Positions 11,761-22,799 of a stretch of 64,000 nt of DNA are shown piece by piece. Below the pieces are notes generated by a model. That model made no database searches. It worked only from the letters and a program-made list of their open reading frames with translations, and had not been told where the DNA came from. The position numbers were made by a program, and so were the translations under genes. The DNA lies in assembly GCA_003550325.1 (NCBI GenBank), contig QKWP01000210.1:85495-149494 (forward strand), in the 5' to 3' direction. The DNA comes from Gigaspora rosea. Taxonomy: Eukaryota > Glomeromycota > Glomeromycetes > Diversisporales > Gigasporaceae. How positions within the stretch are numbered: the first letter of the stretch is position 1; the number at the start of each line of letters is the position of its first letter.

Positions 11761-11842
11761 AAACTAGATTAACCCCTAGTCAATAGTTTTGAAAAGACCT
11801 GTTCAAACTTTATAAAAAACTGCAAAAAAATTTTTTTTTGTT

Positions 11843-12345
11843 CTTGCTGAAGCTCTAAAAAATTGCTGTATTATTTTTTATATAATATATAAAAATTAAG
11901 CCAAAAAAAGTTTTTGGCAGCTGACCTGAAAGTCTTATGATCCATGTGATCACTAAGATTAAAAAAACAAATAAACAAGCCTCGGAGCAGTCCCAAAACA
12001 CAGACCAAGCCCAGCTTCTCAAAAATCCCAAATACAAAACAAAGACCTTAAAGAATTGTAAACAAAACTAAGATCAAAAAGTTGAAATAGATACCCAAGA
12101 CCTTAGTACTAAAGAAAAAGAAAATGAGGCATATAAAATTAACTTATGAAAATCTTAACCCACTAGACCAAGCAAAGCCCAAAAAAGCAATAATATAATA
12201 GTTGTTGCTAAGAATAAACAAATAAAAAGGTCAAATTTGGGTATAAGTATTTGTAGTATGTCATATTTATGTAAAAATATGATAAGTGAAATAGAGTTTT
12301 TTCTTTTTTTTTCTTTTTTCTTCTCTCTGTTTTTCTATGAATAAT
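11843..12345 (+). repeat. Direct repeat, copy 2
   Basis: Second copy of the 9,457-9,985 repeat, with the same order of landmarks and extensive C-to-T and G-to-A type differences. Confidence 0.6.
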
Positions 12346-12689
12346 ATTGGAAATTAAAAACATTAATAATTTGTAGTGATCTTCAAATTTATTAAATCAG
12401 TGCAAAATCTTGTTTAAAAAATTGCAAACTTCAATGTTTAAATTTTTGCAGTTTTTCACAGATTTTTTGACAAAAATCTGAGCAAATTTTTAAAAAATAT
12501 AATCTTTACAAATTATAATAAGCACTGTCTATTATAATCTGTGATAATTTCCAAAACTATAACTACTATACTTACCTGCCAGTAAGAACACAATGAGAAA
12601 AACAATAAACAAAACAAAATGATAAATAAAAAAAGTGCATTTTTTTATTTTTTTATTATATTTTTTTTTAATTTTATTGTTTTTAAAAG

Positions 12690-14080
12690 GTGCTTTTAGG
12701 CATCTTCTGCAAGAGATATATCTTCTACGGGGAGATATATATCCCAACTATTCCAACCAATCAAAGACTGCAAATATCACATGATACGATTCTGAAGTAC
12801 TAGGCATATTTGTACTACTCGGACCTTTATTTTCACCGATCAACTTTGGACAAAAAAAAAACAAAAATACATTGTCCAAATATTGTGCTACATATTTAAT
12901 TTTTTCATGCACCTGCATTGCTAATTTATTTTAATTTGTCATATTTACATCATACAGTATTATTAAAACGTTATTGCATAAGGATTATAAATTTTATTAA
13001 AAAAAAACAAAAAAAAAAGCACATATTAACAAAACCCAAAACAAAAAATATCATCATACTGACAATAACATCAACAGGCAACTTCACTAATACTTGTTGC
13101 CGATTTCACATCACAAAGCATGCAATGAACATCGACAAAACCCAAAAACCAATGAATATTATCATACCGGTGATAACATTAACAACGGCGATTTTACCAA
13201 AACTTGGTGCCAATTCCATAACACAAAGAACTAAAAAACCTAAACAAGCCAAAGAAGAAAATAAACATTTAGTAAATACAGGAATATAACAAAGAAAAAA
13301 AACCAAAAGAAAGCTACTTGCCAAGAACTGCTGATTCCAGCCCAACAAGCCAAAAAAGAAAAAATAATAATTAGTAAATATACAAAAAAAGAATAAAGAA
13401 AAAAAAGAAAACTATTTCCAAGAGCTATGTCCCAAAAATTTCCAGATTCAACAAAGCAAGACAAGACAAGCCCCATATAAAGAAAAAACACCTAAAAAAT
13501 AAAAAAATAGTAAAGAACTAAAAACATCAAAACCAAATTAATAGTGAAAAAATGCACATAACTACTTATAAGAACACTAGAAAAGAATGAAAGCTATTCC
13601 ACAAAAATGCCAGAGAAACTTATAAGTTCACAAAAATGCTGGAGAAATTCCACAAAAAAGTTGGAATACATACAAGACCACCCCATAGGAACATTCTGCA
13701 AGACCACCCCACAAGTCACCAGCGATGCAAGACAATTTACAAAATTTAACAGCGGCACCAAACCAACAACAACAATGACACTAGCAATAACAATGACACC
13801 AACAACGATACAACTATGACAAGATACCAATGACTACAAGGCACCAACACCAACAACACCAATAGTGAAAAGCGACAAGCTAAAAAAAAATTAATAACAA
13901 GTGAAAAAAAAACAAAATACTGTAATAAAAAAAAAGAATGATTATCAATCTTCAATAATCATTATTTATATAGAGGGGTGCAGAATAAACTGACCCTGAT
14001 CTGGAATCAGTACGCTAGGTGGGAGATTTATTTCCAGGAAAATGCATCTCTTGTTGAAGATGCCTATAACTTCCCTTTTT
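12690..14080. repeat. Inverted arms around a tandem-repeat core
   Basis: The stretch 12,690-12,752 ('taggcatcttctgcaagaga') matches the complement of 13,980-14,080 ('catctcttgttgaagatgcc'). These arms bracket the tandem repeats listed next, which suggests a foldback element about 1.4 kb long. Confidence 0.4.
13029..13490. repeat. Degenerate tandem repeats, period about 106 bp
   Basis: Units starting 'acaaaaccca' at 13,029 and 13,135 are two copies 106 bp apart. They are followed by another diverged pair (13,250 and about 13,350) sharing 'aagccaaa-aagaaaataa' and 'ctacttgccaagaactg'. CAA/ACC-rich DNA continues to about 13,900. Overlapping long frames on the opposite strand are by-products of this composition. 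Confidence 0.55.
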
Positions 14081-14117
14081 TAAAATTAAAAAAACTGATA
14101 GTAGAAATAATAAGTAA

Positions 14118-14156
14118 ATTTCTGGTTATTTCCATAATAAGGAATAACCGGAATTT
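14118..14156. repeat. Short hairpin, GGTTATTTCC / GGAATAACC
   Basis: Inverted repeat 'aaatttctggttatttcc' and 'aggaataaccggaattt' around a 6-bp loop. Confidence 0.5.
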
Positions 14157-14181
14157 GCTTTTATTCCAATATGACATGTAA

Positions 14182-15600
14182 ACTACTTTTTTTTATTTTT
14201 TAAATTTTTTTTTATTTAGATAAACAGATAATCTGAAACTGGATTTCCATACACTTATTTTTTAGAACATTAATTTTTATTATTATTATTATTATTATTT
14301 TTATAATTCGAATTTTATTTTTTTATTTTTTATTTTTTTTATATTTTTTTTTAATTTATTTTTTTAGTTTTTTTTTAAATAATTTATTTTTTTAAAACTT
14401 TTTTTTTAATGTTTTTTTTTAATTAATTTATTTGTTTTAAAATTATTTTTATCTTTTTATTTTAAATTGTTTTTTTTTTATTTAAATTTTTATTTATTAA
14501 ATTTCTTTATTACATATTTTTTTATTATTAGGGGCATGCCATTTATTATGTGATTTATACTATAGATACATGAGTCAAGTAGTTATCATATCTATATATA
14601 TCTATATATAATATATATATAATATTAAATTATATATAACTTAGTATAATATATATATATCAGATATAATAATACAAAACCTTAGTGATCTTATGACCCT
14701 ATGAATAGAATTTTAATAATTTTGGTATTGTTAGAATCATCTTATTGAGACAAACATTTTGGTAGTAAAATCATCCAAAACGGACTGGTAGATCAAAAGT
14801 TATTTAATATTATATATTTATATAATATATTATAAATATTAACATTATATTAACCAATCAGAATTGAAATTAGGGTAATCACCATACATGGATGAGGTAG
14901 CTATTAAGTAAAAAATATTATGTGATTATTTGAATTTTTTATTAATTTTAATATTATTTTTTTTATTTAAATTTTTTTACTTACTCCTTTTTTATTTTTA
15001 AAAATTTTTTTTAATTTTATTTATAGCATTACATTTTTTTGTATTTAAATTTTTATTTATTAAATTTTTTTTTTACATATTTTTATTATTATTATTATTA
15101 TTTAAATTTTTTATTATTTAGCATTATTTTTTTTATTTTTTATTTTTTTTAACTTTTAATTTTTTTAACCTTTTTTTCGAATTTTTAATTTTATTTTAAA
15201 TTTTTTTTTAAATTTTTTTTATTTTTTTTATCTTTTTTTATTTATTTATTTATTTATTTTTTAAATTTTTTTATTTTTTTATCTTTTTTTTTATTTATTT
15301 ATTTTAATAATTTATGTTTTATATAGTAAATTTATTATTATTATTATTATTTAATTTTTTTTATTTTTTATTTATTATAATTTATTTTAATGTTTTTTAT
15401 TTAATTTTTTTTACAAATTATTTTTTTTATTTTTTTATTTTATTATTTATTTTAATTAATTTTGACTTTTTTATTTTTATTTTTTAAATTATTTATTTAT
15501 TTTAATTAATTTAATAGTTTTTTTTGACAATTTTTTTTAAATTATTTTATTTAATTAAAAAACAATTATTTTTTATTGTTTAAATAAATTTAACTACAAA
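14182..15600. repeat. Low-complexity T/A-rich tract with a decayed palindrome inside
   Basis: Mostly runs of T with interspersed A, including (TTA)n and (TTTA)n stretches. The part 14,672-14,806 is not low complexity: it matches an arm of the palindromic element at 50,797-51,241 (shared 'attttggt(a)ttgttagaatcat' and 'ggtagtaaaat'). Confidence 0.8.
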
Positions 15601-15724
15601 TTACTAGTTACACAAGATGGATATAAAAAGATAAGTTATTCATTTTTTTTGCTTTTGTTTTTTTTATATATTATAGTGTTAGACTATACTAACACATATA
15701 TTTATTTTTTTTTAGATAGTAGAT

Positions 15725-15990
15725 TTATTGTTGGTATCACCTAGTTCAGTTCTTTTTTTGTTAGTTGGTGCTTTTTCTTGTGTCATCAGTATTTTCCAGA
15801 TAGTGCTTCTTTTACTAGATGGTGCTTTGCATTGTTGGTATTAATTTATTTGGTGCTTTTTTTTGCTAGTTGGTGCTTTGCATTGTTGCTATCGTTAAAT
15901 ATTGTATTTCTCTTTTACTAGAGATTGGTTTCTTGTATCGTTGATATTGCCCAATTCAGTTGCCCAATTCAGTCGCTCTTGTTTATTGTA
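15725..15990 (+). repeat. Degenerate minisatellite, TTGGTGCTTT units
   Basis: Words 'agttggtgcttt', 'gcattgttggtat' and 'cccaattcagt' recur several times at irregular spacing. The complement resembles the CACCAACA-rich DNA near 13,850. Confidence 0.5.
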
Positions 15991-16129
15991 CATTTTACTA
16001 AATAGAGATTCAAAAACCAAAAATAGAGATTTAAGAACTGAAACCAGTATTAAAAGATAAGTGCTATTTCTTTTTTGTTGTTCTTTTTGTTTTTTTAGTT
16101 ATTTTTTTATTTTTACTAACAATATTTTT

Positions 16130-17735
16130 TGTAGATTCAAGTTTTGTTAGGAAATTGAAGTTAAAATGATATTGCTGCAATAGAGATTCAGGAACCTAGA
16201 TTAAACAAAACAACTAACCAGATTCCTGCTGTTGCAAAAAAACAAAAGTGAATATGTTCTACAAGTGTTATATGTGAGAAATTATTAATTTTATTATCAA
16301 ATACATATAACATTTAAATATATTTTTTCAGTATATGGAAATTTAGCTAGTATATAATGTTTAGGTAAACATATAGTTATTTATTTTTATTTGCTTTTTA
16401 TTTAGTTATTTTTTTTTAAATTTTTATATTATTATTATTATTTTAGGCCACATAAACTTAATTTTTTAGTTCTTATAACCCAGCTGGACCATATTTTGAA
16501 AATTTTTTAAAAAAATTTTTTTGTATGTTTTAATAGCCGAGTGGAATTTCAAAAAATTTTTTTTAAAAAATTTTATAAAATTTAAAATTTTTTAAATATA
16601 AAATTTTTAAATAAAGTCTAGTTGAGCAGGTTATTATTTTATTTATTTTAGTATTTAATACTATATAATGAGTTATTATTTTTTTTTTAAATTAAAATTT
16701 AAATTTTATAATTTAAAAAATTTTAAAAATTTTAAATAAAAGTCTGGTCTGTTGGTTTTTTTTTATTTTATATTATGAGAACCAACAAATTAATTTTATA
16801 TGGCCTTATATATTTGTAATAAAATAATTATAAATTACATTATTAAAATACAGGGGCTAGCAATGCATTGTAGACACTTTTTAAAAATTTATACCAAGCT
16901 AAATAAATAAAATATCAAGCTAAAAATTATATAAAAAGTTTATTAAATCTAAGGCTTTTAAATAAAAAAAAAATTATAAAATTCTATGCAGTAGTTTTAA
17001 AATTATTAAGATAATACAAAATTGTGTAATTTTACACTGGTACGAAGCTAAAAAATTATATTTTTATAGTAAAAATTAATTTTTTATTAAATAAACTATA
17101 TTTTTAATTTTATAAAGTTATTTAATATAATGAATTATATATAATTTGAAATTTTTATAATTTTTTAAAAAATTTTAAATTTTTTATGATTTTTTAAAGT
17201 AAAAGTTAAAATATTAATTTAAATTAATTAATTTTTAAAATTAATAATTTTTATTGCTATATATGGAAATTTTATAAATATTTTTTAAAAATTTTAAAAA
17301 TGTTAAAAAAATATATAATTTGTTATATTAAATAATATTATTTAAAAAAAATTAATTTATTTAATAAAAAATTAAGTTTATATATTACTATATTTAGTAA
17401 TTCTATTTATTATATAAGTTATATTAAAATTACTAATTTCGTACTAGTGTAACATTACACAAATTTGTGTTACCTTAATTATTTTAAAAACTACTGCATA
17501 GAATTTTATAATTTTTTTTTATTTAAAAGCATTAGATTTAATAAATATTTTATATAATTTTTAGCTTGATATTGTATTTATTTAGCTTGGTATAAATTTT
17601 TAAAAAGTGTCCACAATGCATTGGTAGCCCCCTGTAGTATAAATATTATAAATATTTGAATTCTTTTAATATATGAAATTTAGCTAGTATTTAATATTTA
17701 GGCGAGCATATAGTAATTTATTTTATTTGCTTTTG
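16130..17735 (+). repeat. Dispersed repeat block, inverted copy at 53,650-54,335
   Basis: Landmarks 'attgctgcaatagagattca', 'gaaatttagctagtat' and 'aataaaataattataaatta' occur in the same order on the minus strand at 53.65-54.34 kb. This copy contains the TA-type MITE 16,851-17,634, absent from the other; the other contains the MITE 53,842-54,070, absent here. Each copy therefore shows the unoccupied site of the other's insertion. Confidence 0.8.
16851..17634. mobile_element. Tc1/mariner-type MITE, 784 bp, flanked by TA
   Basis: Termini CAGGGGCTAGCAATGCATTG and CAATGCATTGGTAGCCCCCTG are inverted, and both arms continue as an imperfect palindrome through most of the element (for example 'ctatgcagtagtttt' and 'aaaactactgcatag'). 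TA lies on each side (16,849-16,850; 17,635-17,636). The related locus at about 53,763 has a single TA with no insert. No transposase frame. Confidence 0.85.
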
Positions 17736-17892
17736 GCTATTACACCCCTAGTTTGTGCAGATTTATGCATTTTTTAAAATCTTTGCAGAATTTACAAAAA
17801 AAATTTCTTTAAGTATAGTTGTGAGGTCACAGATCTTTGCAAATTTTTAATTATTGTTTTTTTAGAAATCTGCACAAATCTGAACCCAAAAA
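17736..17892. repeat. Palindromic repeat, related copy at 53,505-53,650
   Basis: 'tttgtgcagattta' at one end and 'aaatctgcacaaatctg' at the other, with a central 'tagttgtgaggtcacaga'. The same structure occurs in inverse orientation at 53.5 kb. Confidence 0.6.
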
Positions 17893-18023
17893 ATTCTTCT
17901 AATGAAGCTGGAATTTTGCCTGAGTTGTAAAGACATGGAATATCAAATAAAATAAATAAAATAAAAATTTGAATATCTTCTCAATAAAAATTGATACTTG
18001 TGCCAATAAAAATTCACTTTTTG

Positions 18024-18996
18024 AGGGTGTGGCGACTTAGGAAGGTTGGTAAGTCAAGTGGCAGGTCTTGAGTTCAAATCCCACCAGCGATACTTTTGAA
18101 AAAATAGACCTATGTTCTAGTAACTGTTTCTTGTCGATCGGTTGGGTATATTACCTGTAGTCCTTGGTTACCATCTTGAATAGGAGCTTTCGGGCGAAGT
18201 TGTATCTCGTGATACAAACAAATCCAAGGAACCGGAGAAACAGAAAACCATTTGGCAAGTCCCGAGTAAGGAAGTAGCTCTGATCTTTGATGGTGCTACC
18301 AAAACTGGAATATTGGACTGAAACCGGAGAACCGGACATTGTCCTTGGGGACAAGGTTTACCAACCTGGCCGCCGGAGTCACACTGGAGGAAAAGGACCT
18401 ATGTTGAGGAATTGGTAACTAGGGGAAGAAAAACCATAATGGCACTTAATGCTGAGTAGATCAACCCTTCCAGGCCAACTGGATTGGAAGCCTGGGAAAA
18501 TAGTGAAGGACCAGTAGGAAAGTGATAGTAGGTACAGGAATTGGAGCGAACCTTATAAGGGCAGAAGTAGGTAATGGTAGAGGTTGCAGGGTATCCCCTA
18601 ACTGCAAGTTGCTTGCCTCAGTGAGTGCATAAGTTACCGAAGTGTAGGTAATACCTGTGTGGGACAGGGACTGCTCTACCAAGTGTACTGCGAGGATAAA
18701 TTAGTCCTAAGGGATGTAGTTAGCATCTGGGACTGTCTTCGACTGACTAATGTATCAGAGGGCTATACCAGTGATCACAAGTAGGATTGACATGCGAAGC
18801 GTTGGACCAGAGGGTTTAAATAGGCAATTCCCTAGTTGGGTTGTAGGTATAGCAACTAGTGTAGAACCTTCGGATGGACTACTTCAATTAGACAACCAAA
18901 AGTTGTACGTGTAGCTAGTTGTACTCTCATTCGCCCTTGATCTACAGGCTTGATTAAATAAACTCTCACCCAGAGCAGGAACTTTGACATAAAAAA
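18024..18996 (+). mobile_element. Long SINE-like retroposon with tRNA-like head and poly(A) tail
   Basis: The insertion is flanked by a 16-bp target duplication (five A, then TTCACTTTTTG) at 18,008-18,023 and 18,997-19,012. It ends in A10 and is richer in G and C than the surroundings. The first 75 bp resemble a Ser/Leu-type tRNA: 'gtggcgacttagg' (A-box region) and 'gagttcaaatccc', a good match to the B-box consensus GWTCRANNC. About 0.9 kb of body without a long sense frame follows. Size is large for a SINE, so it may be a composite or a LINE-dependent non-coding retroposon. The target is the dispersed repeat also seen at 10.0 kb. Likely young, since the duplication is exact. Confidence 0.8.
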
Positions 18997-19024
18997 AAAA
19001 ATTCACTTTTTGTTGTATTTTATA

Positions 19025-19262
19025 CTAGTAATGCTACCGAAATTGATTTTTGAAAAGGGCCTATTTTGTCATCATTAGAGAAAATTAAAATATTTTATAA
19101 TGAAGAACAAATAAAATTTATATAAATATGTTTCTTATAATTTTTTTTTTCAAAAAAAGTATCAAATAATTTAGTCTTTCAAGTAAAATAGGTCAAAAAC
19201 AATTTCATTTTCAAATTTTCATTTCAAGTTTTAGAGCCTAATATAATTTCATCCTTATATAT
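19025..19262 (+). repeat. Dispersed repeat (TTTCGTC family), CpG-poor copy
   Basis: Aligns along its length with 45,898-46,131 ('gaaattgatttttgaaa', 'gaacaaataaaatttatata', 'gtatcaaataattt'). The TTTCGTC words of the other copy read TTTTGTC, TTTAGTC or TTTCATT here. Confidence 0.75.
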
Positions 19263-19439
19263 AATTTATACTCTATCTATAACAAAACTATATGCTTATC
19301 TTGCCAAATCTCTTTTGTCTCATCTTGGTTTTATTATGTAGTTGGTTGTGTATGTGTATATTTTTTTGGTAGTAACAATCTTGTTCTCCTTGTAAATTAG
19401 CCTTTACACTATTCACAATAACCAGGTTTGGATTTCATA

Positions 19440-20560
19440 ATAGATACAATTACTACTTCTAGCATAGGCTCTTATCTAACTCTAATATTTAATTTAACAT
19501 ATAAAATAGATAATAATTATACTGTAATATACAATGCTTCTTAATCAATAATTTAAATTTTACATTTAATTTATTATTATGGATTAATAATATAGCAACT
19601 ATTTTTTAAAATTAGTTCTAAGGCTTAAGGTTAGATAAATTAGAAAATCAGAAATAATTTTTAGTAATAATAATGTTAACGAACTACTAAGATATGTATA
19701 GTACTTAAAGAAAGTGTTAAAAAGAAAAAAATTTAACAATAAAACAATAAAATTTATTAAATATTTAGATAGGATAATTTTACATAGCTAAGTGGATTTA
19801 ATTATAAGTTCAAAAGCCTGAAGTCTAATTTTCTTTTAATATTATTTAAATACAAACAAAAAGCTTTTATATTAGGCAATACAAATAAAATAAACTGGTT
19901 TACATAACATTCAAAAATTTTTTGGACCCAGTTGCCCAGAGGTTTTTTTTATATATATAAAATTTTTTATGAGTAATATGCTAATTAAGATATTTTTTTT
20001 AGTAAAACAAAGTGTATATCATTTAGTATTATCTGTTTTAATGCTTTTTCTTAAAATTATTAACTGTGAATTTGTCAAATTTGCTTTTTTTGTTTGATCC
20101 AAATATTTACAAACTATTTTAAGCTGTTATGTCGATCAAATGTTTCATGAATTTGAAAATATTTTGTATAATGGTCTCAAGTTCAAGTGCAAGAACAAGG
20201 GCAATTATTCCACAATATATAAAAAGAAAATCACAAGATTAATAAAAAATAGTGAATATATTTGTAAATATTAAGGAAATCTAATTTTACTAAAGCTTTA
20301 GATGTTTGATTTCTAGATTTTTCTAAAATGTTTAGTTGAAATTTTTGCCACCAGATTATCTAATAATTACCAATTTTCTCAGCAATTCTTATAGTTCGTA
20401 TTATGTTAATATACTAACTAATAAAATCATAGTTATATCCGAAGATGTGATCAGTGTGCTAAAACTATAGAAACATTATACTTTATCACTTTTGCAAACC
20501 GTACTAGGAATGGAGTACAAAGTACATGTATAGTTTAATTGTAAGTCGCAGATTCTAGGC
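19440..20560. other. AT-rich DNA, nothing recognised
   Basis: No supported coding frame or repeat end. Confidence 0.35.
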
Positions 20561-20581
20561 ATATGTTGAATAATCATTCCC

Positions 20582-20890
20582 ATGATTTTCTGTATTTTTG
20601 CAATTCAAGAACACCTTTCTATGGTACTGTACATACGTATTTTTTACGATTACCTGTCTAGAAAATGGTTTTTGGAAACTTGTTATTGTATGACTTTTAG
20701 TTTTGTATATATGTCAAATTGTGCCCCGTTTTTGATTGACTCTATCTGGATCATCTATTTGTGTATTATGTCGAGTAGAATTTTTCCTATTTTATACCGA
20801 TATGCCAACTTGTTTTTACAAGAATGGAATGATAATATGATGAAGATGGCGTACATCCACAAAATCTCAACTAATTGGACAATACATTAA
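20582..20890 (+). CDS. Possible small membrane-like protein, 102 residues
   Basis: ATG-to-TAA frame rich in hydrophobic and aromatic residues with two or three potential membrane segments. Unlike the surrounding 10-33 kb block, this stretch (about 20,440-20,920) keeps several CpG sites, which hints that it is not old methylated repeat. No family recognised; AT-rich DNA readily gives hydrophobic frames. Confidence 0.2.
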   Translation: MIFCIFAIQEHLSMVLYIRIFYDYLSRKWFLETCYCMTFSFVYMSNCAPFLIDSIWIIYLCIMSSRIFPILYRYANLFLQEWNDNMMKMAYIHKISTNWTIH

Positions 20891-21495
20891 ATGCAGTAAA
20901 AACGTGAATTTCTGCATAACATGCATCACATAGTACTATACTTATCTATTGTATAAGAATTATTTAAATAAACACTATTTTAACAAGTTTGGTGGAGTGT
21001 TCATTTATTCTGAGATCAGCTTAATTAAGGCATCTTGTTTAAGGGTGGTTTGTTTTTTTTATTGGGATGACATTATTTGAGCAAATTTAGGTTTCTATCA
21101 GTAATCCCTTTTTGCATGGCAAATCTTTATGAGGTAGGTGAAAAGAATTTTGAAGATATCCAGTTGACAGTTACTGCGTTGTTTACGAAATATTTTATAA
21201 GATAAAGTGAAAAGAGATAATAATCTCAGTAGCAAAGATAGGAAAACATGAGGTCATTTATGGAGAAGAATTACCTCACTTTGCTTCTAGGAATATTGGC
21301 AAATAGAATATATTAAAGTAGGGCTTGGGTATGAATAAAAGCTATAGGCAGGATAAAGTTTATATGAGTTTTTTGTTCAGAATGGAGTAAGTTATCTTTG
21401 GTATTGCTTTCACTTACTATTGGTAAGGCTGGCTCTATCTCCTGCTCACTCTCATTTTAAGTGTCTAATAAGTATCATTCAGGGCTACAGTAGAT

Positions 21496-21640
21496 CTTTG
21501 TAGTCAGTTTTTTGGGCTTTGTGGCTGCAGTAGCAATTCAAGGTTCTTATTAGTAAATAGTTAGACTCTGCGACTGCAGTGGCAGTGTAAGGACCTTATT
21601 AGTGGATATTTAGATGCAGTAGCAATACAAGGACTTATAC
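21496..21640 (+). repeat. Short tandem repeat, three diverged copies of about 46-58 bp
   Basis: 'gctgcagtagcaattcaagg', 'gactgcagtggcagtgtaagg' and 'atgcagtagcaatacaagg' each precede 'cttattagt'-like text. Confidence 0.6.
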
Positions 21641-22249
21641 GGGTGTACGTTACATTAGATATCTATCTTATGTTAGAGATTTTATGTGGTTTAAGACCTT
21701 GGAGTTTAGGAAATTTGGGAACTGAAAGGTTAATAGTTTAGCATTTGGCAGGTTGAAAGAATGATTGGTACGGGTTCAAATAATTAGCCTAGACTAGAAA
21801 TTTTGTCATAGGTATTAAAGTTTGAGTATGTAATGCTAGAGTATGGATAGCGAATCTATTCTCACATATTTTTCATATTTAGTAATAAAGTAGCTGATCA
21901 AGCAATAATAATTGTCTAAAACTTGCATAAAGTGATAAAATTACCAAAACTACTTTAGTGTGCAAATTAATTTATACATGTTGCCAGATACATAATAGTA
22001 ACATCTATTACAAATTTCAGATATGGCAATCATGCATTTTGATTGGTTATTTACCTACTGCAGTATAAAAAAATATTTGCGCTCAGCAAATTTCTGGACC
22101 CGGCCGGACATGAAAATCAGTTAAATTATTTGTATCACCTTACTTGTTTTTGTATATTTTTTTAGATAAACTATATATTATGTTTATTAGCTATGCACAA
22201 AATATTCTAATTAACTAATATGGCTTAGTCATTTCAAAGTCTTAGATAT

Positions 22250-22790
22250 TTGATATTGACTTTCTCTAGGGTTTCAACTTTGCTAATAGTTTTAACAGGA
22301 TTTTGCTATTTCACCAGAGTTTTACTATTTTGCCAGAATTTTTCCAGTTTTATCCTTCGCTAAGTTTAGTTTTGTTTTTTAATATTTTTTAAATATAGCT
22401 TTGCATCATAGCAGCAAGCCATATGCAAATTATTTTTATCAAAAGTTTAAAGTCTAATTTTCTTTTAATAGTACTTGAATACAAAAAAAGTATTACTTTG
22501 TTTATTGTTTTTATATATTTTTTATATAAACTACATGCTGTACTTAATAGCTATACAAACTATTTTCATTTATAAACATGGTTTAGTCTTTTCCAAATTC
22601 TTAAAGAATTTGATCTTTGCTGAGTTTTAATTTTTTTTGCTGTTTTGACAGGTTTTACCAGGTTTTGCTAGTTTCAATAGGTTTCACTATCTTTGCCAGA
22701 TTTTGCCAGTTTCGCCAAAGAGGTTTATCTTTCATCTTTTGTTAAGTTTAGATTTTATTTTTTACTATTTGTTCAAAATAGTTTCACCTA
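22250..22790 (+). repeat. Decayed repeats with 'ttt(c/t)gccag' words
   Basis: Two diverged copies of roughly 350 bp. Each has 'atttgatnttgnctttgctna', a run of 'ttttaccag/tttgccag' words, then 'gctaagtttag-ttttgttttt'. The complementary words occur in the tandem repeat at 32.1 kb. Confidence 0.4.
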
Positions 22791-22799
22791 ACAATATTA

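Noticed and set aside
13106-13955. Several overlapping Phe/Leu/Val-rich minus-strand frames
   Set aside because: They follow from CAA/ACC-rich tandem repeats; frames overlap and have no motifs.
18024-18100. A functional tRNA gene
   Set aside because: It has a B box, but the acceptor stem and anticodon arm do not fold convincingly, and the sequence continues as a retroposon with tail and TSD.
18151-18682. Two minus-strand frames inside the SINE-like element
   Set aside because: They lie antisense to the poly(A)-tailed strand, are short and have no recognisable domain.
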